NCBI GenBank assembly: GCA_905220665.1
Contig: CAJNAR010000157.1
Coordinates: 248,001-312,000, forward strand
Source of the DNA: Albugo candida
Lineage: Eukaryota; Oomycota; Peronosporomycetes; Albuginales; Albuginaceae
Length of the DNA stretch: 64,000 nt
Reading direction: 5' to 3'
Both the position numbers and the translations under genes were made by a program. Below, piece after piece: positions 48,589 to 58,809 of this stretch. The notes under the pieces were generated by a model, which saw only the letters and a program-made list of their open reading frames with translations, did no database searches and was not told where the DNA came from. Each line of letters starts with the position of its first letter. The first letter of the stretch is position 1.

Positions 48589-51500
48589 ATGACGGGAACC
48601 GTCAGTTCTCGTGCATCCACTCGATCGATCGTGTCTTCATCGATTAAAAAGAGCACAGAATTGAGTCCTACTCCTACTCCGTGTCATTGGAACGGAGCAC
48701 ATGGATCCGATGACTGGCAAATGAATAATAGTCAACAACGTCGATCACGGGATGGGAAAATATTGCTGGGATTACACGAAAGAGCGAGGAACGATCCAGT
48801 ACTTCAGCTCACGACGGTCGAGATAGAAGACATACTGCAGCAAGTCTCGGGAATTGTGGTATCAAACTCAAAATTACGACATGAAGTGAGTCAGTGAATT
48901 AGCATTTCGTGCAGCGTTTTGTAATGTTTGATGAATAGGAAATCACACCATTGCTCGTTTCTTTAGCAAAAATAGTACCTGTTCGTTCGGGATTGCTGTG
49001 CTCGGAATACATTCATCTGATACACAAATGTTACAAGAAGAAGCACCCGATTTTCTTCTCGCATGGACAATTAGTTATTGTACTTGATTTTCTGCTCGAG
49101 TTTATCACGACCGGTGCAAGCTGGTACAGCAGTAGCGCTATCAAAGCACTAGGACTGATTCTGGAGGAAAATATCGACCGTGTGGAAGTCCAAGTAAGGC
49201 GTACTTATGTGGATTACTAGCAGCAAGTCAGCGAATTTGACGATGAAAATGACTGTGTAGGAACTCGAGCGCCTCTTTGGCGTCTTATTGAAATATATGG
49301 AGCCTTCCGAAGTCAATGTGGAGGCGAGATATGCTGCAACAAGTTGTTTCTCTCCAATTTGCACGCTAGCAAGTAAAACGCCAACACTGAATCAAAAGGT
49401 TTCCGTCTTATTGCGAATGATTGTGGAGAATATACGACAGCAAGTTTCAAGGATGACTTTAGAAGAAACTGACGATCGAATACTCATCAAGGCATGCACT
49501 TGCAGTCTCAACTGCGTCTACCTCATCGCGACATCCGGTAATGCCAACGCAATGACAGCCCAATTCGAGACAATTGTCCCTGGATTGATGACGTCCATCC
49601 GTCCCATCATCGGACGTGGGATTGATCTAGAAGGCGACTCGAAACTCCACGCTGGCATGAAAGATATCAAAATTATTGGCAGCTTGGCGATTATGACCGA
49701 GAATACGCACACGGAAGATCAGTACGTGCTTATTCTACTTGGTATCCCGGCCTAATACGACTCCGTAGAGCGTTGCTTGCACACTTGCGGGTCACGATAC
49801 TGAAGCTTCTCGAAGCCATCACAGTAAAGTTTCCTCGGCTTGTAACATCAAGTATGGGACTCTACCTTCCAGAACAAAGTGGTCCGTTTATGACTCTGTA
49901 CGGTAACTCCCCGTCCATTTTGACATTGCTCCTCGCCGACACCTGTGAGCGTGCTCGAGTCGGTGCAGCTCGATTCTTGGAAGTTTTGTGGGAGAATGTA
50001 CCGGTCGCGGAATACCTTCGACATCCTCATAGCTGTAATATCTCGACTTATTCTTTTGCATCAATGCCGAAACGGATATCGCTGATGCTGTATCAAGTAC
50101 ATGCGACGTTGGTATATTCCATGCAGCACGAGAAAGATCTCGTCACCACAACACAGATTTTGAAGGTAAAACTCATTTGGTCTTCTTGTCTCCTACTGAA
50201 CGTTTCTGCTCAGACTGCAACTTCAGTGATGCAAATCTGCCCCTACTCGAGCATTTGTACCATTTTGAGAAATTGCGAGCTAGAAGCGAGTTTCACCGAT
50301 GTATTTACAGCGTACATTTGTGCGGTGTATTCGATCATAGGATCGGCATACGGTATGTCTTTTTCGATCATGACGCAAAAGCTGATGTGTTATGATAGAT
50401 CACACCGTGAGACTCGCCGCTTTTTCGTGTTTGGTAGCTGTGCTGAGTATCCAGTGCTCCGATGTCATTCTCACTTGGCTTACAACGAAATCAAAGACTA
50501 CGCGAGTCATAACAATAGCCAATCTTCCAATCGTATGGGAGTCGTCTTCGTCATTTGCATCCAACAAATCGCTGGTGGAAGATATATTGTGTATCGCTCA
50601 ACGCTCCGACAATTTTGGTCGACCGATATCTCGTCTAGAGGCCATGACTTTATTACCAAAGATTGCCCGAAATTATTCGCCAGCGCTGAGGTTTGTCACG
50701 AAGCCATCAGACTTGCCAAATGCTTATTCGAATGTGCTGTAGCGATAACTGGGAGGCACTGGTGGAGTTCCTACTCACTTCATTCCAAGATGTGGATTCC
50801 AATATTCGTGTACAAGCGATCAAGATACTCGAGGCTTATATGAAGTCCGAGGTGAGCCGATCGGAAGGAATAAGCTCAGAGAAGGGAATGGGTACGGCAA
50901 GCTGTCGTGCACGAGCCAATTCTATCGGTGCGATACTTCCTCCAAGGATTGGGAATGCCAGAACACGAGCAGGATCGCTTGGAAACCTGCCTCAAGGCGA
51001 GTATCTTGCATTTGGAAGAACGAGCTTCATGTACTCTGAGAGAATGCAAGATGAGTTCCTGGAAGACAATCGTCTGGAATTGATATCTGGACACTTGATG
51101 AGAGGCTTCTCAGATCCTTCCTATCATGTCCGGACTGGAGTTTGTTCATGCTTTACTTTATTGCGTCCACGAGATTGGGTTCGCCTCAAAAGAATGCTTC
51201 AAGCACAGCGGTCACTAAATGCACGTAAACCCCGGGATACTTGGAGTGTCGAGGATTGGAATGGTTTCATCCTGGTGCTCTTCCAAGCTTGCAAGGATAG
51301 TTCGCCTGTCGTACGAGCAGCAACATTTCGTTTAGTTGGGTCTATGAGCTTAGCCCCAGCGCTGAAGAGTGAGTCTTTCGCTCGTGAAATTGTGACTCTT
51401 GCAATGGAAGCGCTAGACGACGCAGTCCTAAACGTTCGGATCAAAGCGGCGTGGGCGCTGGGGAATGTGTGCACGACCGTCGGTCCCGAAAGTGCCGTAT

Positions 51501-52543
51501 TGGAAAGGCCCAACATGTCACGTAGTGGTGGAAACGAACTGACGCGACGCCGTCGGCAGCCAGATTTCTCCGAGGACACGAACCAACGCCTGCTGTTTGA
51601 CTTGCTCCACGCGGATCGCATGCGGACGATCATTGAAAAAATGCTGATTTGCGTCAATGACCACGACAAAGTAGCGTCAAGTGTAGCCCGAGCACTCGGT
51701 CTTGTCTGCCGTTGGATATGTTTTGAGCCATTCCGAAGCAAGCTTGATGAAAGCGTTGTACAGGAATTGGATGGATTACTTGATAAGACAATGCTGGTTC
51801 TTTCGTCCAAAGTGAGCAATGGATCTCCAAAAGTACGATGGAATGCTTGTCACGCTATCGCTAAAATTCTTTCGTGTCCTGGGCTACCGTTGGCATTGAT
51901 TCCTTGGGCTCCTGCTGTCTTCCAAGCTTTAATTCATGCGATCAGCCAACAAGACAACTTCAAAGTTCGTATCAGTGCTTGTGGAGCACTTCGAGTGTCG
52001 AGCTCACGCAGCGGAATGGGAGCCTTTTATGCACCTGCACTTGGCGCGGTTGTGGATGCGTTAGAGACTGCTTCTGATCTCAAAGATGTGACTGAATTCA
52101 GATACAAAGAGCAGCTAGAAACACAATTATCATTCACACTCACACATTTACTTCATATTGCGGCACAAGACGATCATCCATTAGTGTGGGAAGTGCTTAC
52201 TATAAAGTCGGCTGGATTTCTTTTCGACTGGCTATTCCATAATATGAATCGCATGCTATCGGTGGTCGAAGAACAGGAGGTGATTCATCATAGAGACACT
52301 GACGCAGATAATTTGGAGGATGAGCAAGGTTCAAGCGGTGCAGCTAATTTGGAGGTCCACGATGCAACTCCCATTCGAAAAGAGGAGATTTTGTCGGCAA
52401 TTCGAGTTCTTCTTCAGGTCTTGCACAAATACGACCCGAATCGAGTGTTTATAGCCTCAGGATGTGTATCCATTTTGTATGATGCGAAACTTGGCCTGGA
52501 ACGAGATGTCCTGTATTCCAATCCATCGATCTCAGAGCTGTGA
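48589..52543 (+). CDS. HEAT-repeat protein, HEATR6-like
   Basis: Seven exons (48589-48885, 48939-49193, 49261-49721, 49769-50165, 50214-50352, 50399-50690, 50743-52543) give 1213 aa; human HEATR6 is about 1181 aa. Most of the length is HEAT/ARM-like helices: ALGLILEENIDRV, DDAVLNVRIKAAWALGNVC, KVRWNACHAIAKILSCP, DNFKVRISACGALRV. A Ser/Arg-rich disordered loop lies near the start of the last exon. An upstream frame extends back to about 48448 without a methionine, so the start at 48589 (MTGTVSSR) is a choice, not proven. Function in the family is poorly defined. Convergent with coilin, 46 bp apart. Confidence 0.8.
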
Positions 52544-52589
52544 ATCGATACGATGCTCAAGCACAGGATCGGCTGGTACGAATGCAACA

Positions 52590-53993
52590 TCACGATGTGG
52601 ATTCAACCGCTTGTGCAATGACGTAGGATGGTCCTTCTAAGAAGTGTAGCTGGTGGATTTCACTGAGAGCTAATTCGTTTGTATCGTGTTCCGTGTTCCA
52701 TTGTAAGGTATTGTCGAAAAATGTCAATGTATATGTTTCCAGCCGTATCGTACAATCATTTTCCTCGATGATGCAGACACGACCACACTGCCAGTCGCTT
52801 TGTACAGGCTGCCATGTTTCTGAGCAAAGTGTGAGTGTTTGATACGCCAATATGTCATTCACTTTATATGTTGTAATGCTGTGAGGCTCGAGGGAGATCG
52901 GATATTCCAGCAGAGCTGTAGCCAAAATCTCGTGATCCGTTTCTGTGCTTATAAGCTGGTTTGCTTCATCTGCAACAGAGGCAATGACTTCATAAGGTCG
53001 TTTCCATTCACTCCATTGAGGCCGTTCTTCAAAAATGGTATCTCTGTCGACTTCAGTATCATCACTTTCGAATATGATTCTGTTTGTTGACGTTTGTTTC
53101 TCACGAGCTTCCACTTGGATGGGACTTTGGCATTCAGTCTTCTTCGTGTCTGCGGCTTCTGCGGCAGGAATCACTCGTCTTTGTTCGAGATTCTCAGCCG
53201 TCTTTGTACTCTGCTGATCGTTTTCCTGTGGTATGAGAGAGATTATTGGTACCGCAGTGGATGCGTAAGAATTCTCCAGCTCTAATCGCCTCCGTTTTGC
53301 CTGTCGTTGCCTCCGGGAAGGCCGCTTTCTTCCTTTCTTGTTTTTGCTCAGATTTTCCTCAACTATATTCTGATCCGGCTCAAACGTAAATCTCGATTCT
53401 GAGCGTTCCTGGACAAAAGTGTTTGGTCCTAATGATCTCTCAAATCTTTGCATCCCAGTGGCGACTACCGCTACCGCTGGCTGCTGAGATTTTTTTCTCT
53501 CCAGAATCTTTGTTCTCTTGTCTTGATTTCGCTCGACTTTGCCCTCAGGCAGTCTTTTTGCGGCTAGTACGAGCTTTTTATTTCGCTCCTTTTTTCGCTC
53601 TTTTTTCTTGGACTTCTTGTCGGTACTAGAGCTTCTGTGAGATCGTTTGGGTCGAGAGCTTTGCACAGCTGTATCGCTTGAAACCTCGTTGTCGTAGCGC
53701 TCAAAGTCGAGACCTTCCACAGCAACTGCGTCATTCTCTCGAAGAATTCTTACATCTTCGCCCGGAAGAACATTTACGTCATCTATTAGTAAATGTATAC
53801 CGTTTGGGCAGAATGTCATCAGATCAAAGGCTTCACAGATATGGTACATCACATCTGCGATTTGTTTACATGATGTTGGTACTAAATACCAGCACTTGGA
53901 GACACCACGATCTTTATAGACTTTATGACCGAGTGCTTGCGTGAAAAACAGCTTGATACGAACATGTGCACGATTTAATATAGAATCACACAT
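52590..53993 (-). CDS. Coilin
   Basis: A single exon of 467 aa. Residues about 10-95 form the coilin self-association domain (VRIKLFFTQAL, DVMYHICEAF, GIHLLIDDVNVLPGEDV, RILRENDAV). A long basic, disordered middle carries Lys/Arg clusters (KKSKKKERKKERNKK; KKGRKRPSRRQRQAKRRR) typical of nuclear/nucleolar signals. The C-terminal about 95 residues form the atypical Tudor domain (YKVNDILAYQTLTL, CGRVCIIEENDCTIRLETYT). Coilin is the scaffold of Cajal bodies, where snRNPs mature. Sequence conservation is low, as usual for coilin, but both end domains are present in the right order. Confidence 0.8.
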   Translation of the reverse strand: MCDSILNRAHVRIKLFFTQALGHKVYKDRGVSKCWYLVPTSCKQIADVMYHICEAFDLMTFCPNGIHLLIDDVNVLPGEDVRILRENDAVAVEGLDFERYDNEVSSDTAVQSSRPKRSHRSSSTDKKSKKKERKKERNKKLVLAAKRLPEGKVERNQDKRTKILERKKSQQPAVAVVATGMQRFERSLGPNTFVQERSESRFTFEPDQNIVEENLSKNKKGRKRPSRRQRQAKRRRLELENSYASTAVPIISLIPQENDQQSTKTAENLEQRRVIPAAEAADTKKTECQSPIQVEAREKQTSTNRIIFESDDTEVDRDTIFEERPQWSEWKRPYEVIASVADEANQLISTETDHEILATALLEYPISLEPHSITTYKVNDILAYQTLTLCSETWQPVQSDWQCGRVCIIEENDCTIRLETYTLTFFDNTLQWNTEHDTNELALSEIHQLHFLEGPSYVIAQAVESTS

Positions 53994-54092
53994 TTGTATT
54001 GCTATCGCCCTTGAAAGCCAGCAACCAATCGATTTAGAGCGTGTATTAGTATGAATAGGCTCTACTAATGCGAATTCAGGCTGCTTCTCGAA

Positions 54093-56300
54093 TCACTCGC
54101 TATACGCTTCGATGTACTCATATCCACTTCCCTTCTTTGGTAGCAGTCGCTCACCTAATTTATCAGAGTGTTCTGAGGATGTGAAGCTTGAGATAACTCG
54201 CTCGCGATCACACAAGGCTTCTACTTCTTCAATTGGAATCCCGTCAGCGCCTTTTCCTTTAGATCGGATGATAACATCTTCCTGCAGTAGACGTTCCAAC
54301 TCTTGATCGGTCAATTCTTTCCATCCATTCGCAGGTGTGCCATTTTCTGATGCATCCATTCCGCCTGCTGTAAAACGACCACGATGAATAACAACTCGTT
54401 CTAATTTACGTTTTTCCATTGTGCGTTGTACCATTCGCGTCTCAAAATTGCTCTCTGTAATCAGCCGATAGACCACAATGTTTTTTGTCTGACCGATGCG
54501 ATGGCACCTATCCTGTGCCTGGTTGTCTTGCTGTGGATTCCAGTCTGAGTCGTAAAAAATCACTGTATCAGCAGCGATCAGATTGATCCCTAAGCCACCT
54601 GCTCTAGTGGAAAGTAAGAAGCAAAAGATATCATCCTGACTGGAAGATTCACTTGCTACATCAGCTTTCTGTAGTGAGCGGTTAAAAGCGTCCACCTGAC
54701 TCTGTCGAGACGCTAAATCGGTCGAGCCATCCAGTCGACAGTACTGATACGAGCGAAGCATCAGAAAATCTTCCAAAATATCAAGAACTCGAGTCATCTG
54801 AGAAAATATGAGAACTTTGTGTCCCCATCGTTTCAACAGCTGGAGCATCTGATCCAGTACGATCAACTTTCCGGAAGCTTGGATGAGAGGATCAAAGTGA
54901 ATGGCGTCAGATTGCCAGCAATTTTGCTTCGATTTCTTGCGAATCGAGCTAGGCTTATAAGGTTGCTCTGGCAAGTTTGGGTCTTCATCGAATAAGTATG
55001 GATGGTTGCAGCACTTTCGTAGCTGCATCACTCGATTGCGTAAAGTATTATTCTTCCTTCCAACCACAGACTCTCGATACTTGGGTCCATACTTTTCCTC
55101 TAGATATAAATGTAGTGTGCGATTCCAGATCTTGGTGTAATAATCCTTTTGTAGCGATGACATTGGACAATACACACAGACCTCAACCTTCAAAGGCATT
55201 TCTTCTACCACATCAACTTTAAGACGACGAAGTAAAAATGGTCGCAAAATCTCATGCAATTTACTGACAATTTCAGCTTTTTTTTCTCCGCTGAGGTTGG
55301 ACGAGTTTTCTGTCTGCGTCTTTGTTTCTTCATTAGCGATTTCAAGCGTTCGGGGAGGTCCTTGAAGGGAGAACCAGCTCTCAAAGATTTCCAAATCGTC
55401 AAATACGTCTGGCAAAATGAAATTCAGGAGACTCCAAAGCTCGACCAAGTTATTTTGCAGCGGAGTACCAGTCAAAAGTAATCTATTTTCTGATGAAAGT
55501 TTTTTCAATTCTTTTACCAGCCGACAATTCATATTCTTTAGGCGATGTCCTTCGTCGACAACGATGTACTTCCAGTAGAGTTTTAGGCGTTTAAACTCAG
55601 AATGATCCTGTAAGATGATCTCATACGATGTGATTATTACTGGAAACTCGATTGAGTTTTGATCAATATTCTTCAATTCTTTTCGGCAGATTTGTCGACG
55701 TATGTCTCTGGGGCCGTGATACACCAAACAAGGAATAGACGGAGCCCATCGGTCAAATTCATTTTTCCAATTGTACACAGTAGAAAGAGGTGCAACAACG
55801 AGGAAGGGACCTCGTACTGCTTGTTCCTTCAAGTGCGCTATAAGCCCAATAACCTGAATGGTTTTACCGAGTCCCATCTCATCCGCTAAAATGCCATTCA
55901 GCCCGTTCTCATAGAGATTACAGAGCCATTGAATGCCGTCCAGCTGATAAGGCCTTAATGTTCCTCCAGTGAGTATTCGAGACTGAGTGTGAACGCTCTG
56001 AGTCTCCTGGACGCTTATATCTGTCACTTGTTTGAGTTTCTCATCTGCATCTTTATGCGCGTTCTTTTTTGACCTCTTGCGTTTATTCTTTGTACCATTT
56101 TCGACTTTTGTTGCATAACTATCGCTTTTGACTCGTTTATTATTGTGCGTCGTGACATTTCGCATGCTGGCAGTCAAGAACTCGGAATATAAGCCCGCTT
56201 TCTCAAGTAGATTATCCAGTTTCTGCAGCCTCTCAATGGTGACATCCCCATCACTTCCCGAGTTTTCGACACATGAGGCTTGAGCTGTGCTCGAAGCCAT
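54093..56300 (-). CDS. SNF2-family chromatin remodeller LSH/HELLS/DDM1
   Basis: A single exon of 735 aa. An N-terminal coiled-coil and basic region (NKRKRSKKNAHKD) precedes the ATPase: LRPYQLDGIQWL at 115, Walker A GLGKT at 143-147, DEGH at 249-252, LLLTGTPLQNN, and the C-terminal lobe with KVLIFSQMTRVLDILEDF, STRAGGLGINL and QAQDRCHRIGQTK. The spacing, short length and lack of bromo-, chromo- or SANT domains point to the LSH/DDM1 subfamily, which remodels nucleosomes in silent chromatin and, in plants and animals, supports DNA methylation. Helicase identity is firm; the subfamily call is strong. Confidence 0.9.
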   Translation of the reverse strand: MASSTAQASCVENSGSDGDVTIERLQKLDNLLEKAGLYSEFLTASMRNVTTHNNKRVKSDSYATKVENGTKNKRKRSKKNAHKDADEKLKQVTDISVQETQSVHTQSRILTGGTLRPYQLDGIQWLCNLYENGLNGILADEMGLGKTIQVIGLIAHLKEQAVRGPFLVVAPLSTVYNWKNEFDRWAPSIPCLVYHGPRDIRRQICRKELKNIDQNSIEFPVIITSYEIILQDHSEFKRLKLYWKYIVVDEGHRLKNMNCRLVKELKKLSSENRLLLTGTPLQNNLVELWSLLNFILPDVFDDLEIFESWFSLQGPPRTLEIANEETKTQTENSSNLSGEKKAEIVSKLHEILRPFLLRRLKVDVVEEMPLKVEVCVYCPMSSLQKDYYTKIWNRTLHLYLEEKYGPKYRESVVGRKNNTLRNRVMQLRKCCNHPYLFDEDPNLPEQPYKPSSIRKKSKQNCWQSDAIHFDPLIQASGKLIVLDQMLQLLKRWGHKVLIFSQMTRVLDILEDFLMLRSYQYCRLDGSTDLASRQSQVDAFNRSLQKADVASESSSQDDIFCFLLSTRAGGLGINLIAADTVIFYDSDWNPQQDNQAQDRCHRIGQTKNIVVYRLITESNFETRMVQRTMEKRKLERVVIHRGRFTAGGMDASENGTPANGWKELTDQELERLLQEDVIIRSKGKGADGIPIEEVEALCDRERVISSFTSSEHSDKLGERLLPKKGSGYEYIEAYSE

Positions 56301-56450
56301 GCGGTTATCGCAAGATGGAATGATTGGACGTTAATGAAGACGATTGAGTCAGCTGCATTATGTATTCTTATGCGATGTATTCGTGGTTCGCTAATAAGTT
56401 AAAGGTGCGCTTTCGTGGCTATCCACTCCAAGCTTGTCTGTTTATTGGTT

Positions 56451-58539
56451 TCACTTCTCAGTCGCAATTGTGTCGAAATCTTGTACATTCTTGCCAGAAT
56501 TCTGCTCGGATTTTTTATTCGCAAATTGGAGCATTTCGCTAAGTTGCTTTTCTAGTTTTGCAGAGTGGTGTCTTTCTTCCAAATACTTGGCATTTGCGAC
56601 GGTCAGTTCGCGATGAAGAAGATCATTTTCGTGCCAAAGGTGCTCCATTTCGAGTATCCGTTCTTCAGCAAGCACTTTTGCTTTTTCCAGTTGATCGCGC
56701 AAGAGCATTACCGTTCGAGATTGCGTCTCGATTTCATCTTGCAAGTGATGCTAGGATGATGAACACAAACACAATAATAGTATTCTTTGGTGGTCGATGT
56801 GCATTCAGCAAAAAAAAATTGAGCTAACCATCATTCTTTCTCTGGCTTGGATTTCTCTGCATCGCACACAGGGAAAAGGTGAGATGGGTCAAGATTTTGA
56901 TACAGAAAAAATGCCCCCACTTTTCAATTTCTTCTCCTGCACCATATGATGGGACAGCCATTAGTTGTCGCAATTGCTCCTGTAGAATGTGGATCAGATG
57001 CTTTAGTTCTTGTTGCTCTCGAGTCAACAACGCGACTGTATGCTGTTGCTTCAGATATTGCGACATTGAGATTCTCACATCGTTGATTCTATGTCCAGGT
57101 GGTGCGTCACATACTGCTGCCTCATGACTGCTTCCGCTGCTTCGACTGCAGTTGCTTGAGTTTGCACGATAATTGTTGTCTGCTACAGATCGGCGTTCTA
57201 TCTGCGAAGACTCTGTATTCGATGCGTTTAATCTTTGGAGACCGGACAAAGTTTCACTCTGGTATCCATCGACACGAGCATGAGGGGACTGACGCTCTTG
57301 AGATGATTTTCTCATGAAATTGGATAAATTGGTTGCATTTGAGATATTTATGGGAATATTCTCGTCAAGATCTTGCAGGTACTGTTCGTCTCGTTGTCTT
57401 CGCCTTTCAACTATATTGAGTAAACTTCCATAAGAACGGCCGGTAATCCTCTTATGCGCCTTTGACAAATGATCCGCTGTGTTTGGACGTTGAGTCGTGC
57501 ATCCAGTTGGAGAATTACCGACAATTTCAGCAGAAGTGGTGATAGGATTCTGTCGATCACTCTCTGATCGCTTAAGCTGTTTGTACAGCTGAGCTGGAGG
57601 CACAGATTGCGATCTTGTTGTCGTGACTGAGCTACTTGCGCATCTTCCGTGTCCGCATCTTGCTGTATGCTCATCCCTACCAGCGTCCATAGTGTGCCGA
57701 TGCTCTATTCCCTGGTGAGCTTTTTGCTCGAGTTCCTGAACCTCATTCCGATTCGTGCCGTCAAACTCGCACATTCGATGCTAAACGATAAAACAGACAC
57801 AAAAGTAGAATGAATCTTGATTTCCATTTTTTTGGAGGTGCAAAATTGCGGTACATTTCGTGCATGAGGGGATGGGTCAGATACCACTTCTGTGATTCGA
57901 AAGCGTCCCTTTTGAGTATCACTGTAAGAAAGGACACATTCAGTAACGCTTTCCATCTTCATGCACGTAAGCTGCATGACCCTCTATTCAAAATCTTGGA
58001 ATCTTGTGATCGCCTCAATGCAACAAGCTTCATGAGTTCAGATTCATTCAGGTAACCATTTGGTGCATGAGGAGGTCGAAAATCACAGTTTTCTTCGTCA
58101 AAAGCACGCTGTATGCTCTACAAAATCGCCATAATTAATAAACCCAGTAGAATTCTGTATATACCTGCTCATGAATTGCACCGCCCATGACCAAAGAACG
58201 GGGTCTTCGATGCGAAATCGATATAAAAGGAACCTGACAGTTGATAGAAGTCGAGTAGGATGCCGATCTTTGCACACATTTTACACAGGAATCATTATTT
58301 GGAACCAAATTCCGCTCATTGGCAGTACGGTCGACCTCTTGGCCGTATTCTGTAGTTGAAACGCAGGCTGTGGTCACAACAGTTCCAGGCATCGCTGTAC
58401 CAACTGCAACAGTGGAAGCTGCAGCAGTAGCTATTGCAACTGAATCCGCAGCTTCATCTGTTCTGAAAGAAGCGTCATTAGAAAGATCAGTTATCGTGAA
58501 TCTCCCTCGACGCTCCACGCGCTTTGGCAGCTGATGCAT
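56451..58539 (-). CDS. Coiled-coil protein with two GRF-I-T motifs, unknown function
   Basis: Six exons (58539-58165, 58117-57981, 57921-57855, 57780-56921, 56856-56829, 56750-56451) give 588 aa. The start MHQLPKRVERRGRFTITDLS contains GRFTIT; a second copy, QKGRFRITEVVSDPSPH, is produced by exon 3. An Ala/Thr/Val-rich low-complexity segment follows the first motif. The middle is disordered (Ser, Arg, Asn, His). The C-terminal 150 residues are a strong coiled coil (EEIEKEIQARERMMHHLQDE; VMLLRDQLEKAKVLAEERIL). The KGRFxI motif followed by Asp/Ser/Pro recurs in several eukaryotic scaffold proteins. No enzyme domain. All splice junctions stay in frame, including a 28 bp exon. Confidence 0.7.
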
Positions 58540-58809
58540 CAGATCGTCCAAATGGCTCGCGGGGCGTAAATTAAGTAAAGTCACTGTACGACGAAGCGAA
58601 ATGCAAATCGAAAAGAGCGTTTTGTTGAGAAAAATGCTAACGCGCGCACCAGTGCAATCGCTGGCCCAAAACAATCAAAACGCATAAACTGACATTAACA
58701 AACACCAATAAAGTCACTTGTACACGCACGCATCATATGTGCTCCTCTAAACGGAGATTAATCGTCTGCAGTCTATCACATAATTGCCAATTCGCCGCGG
58801 TGTACACGA

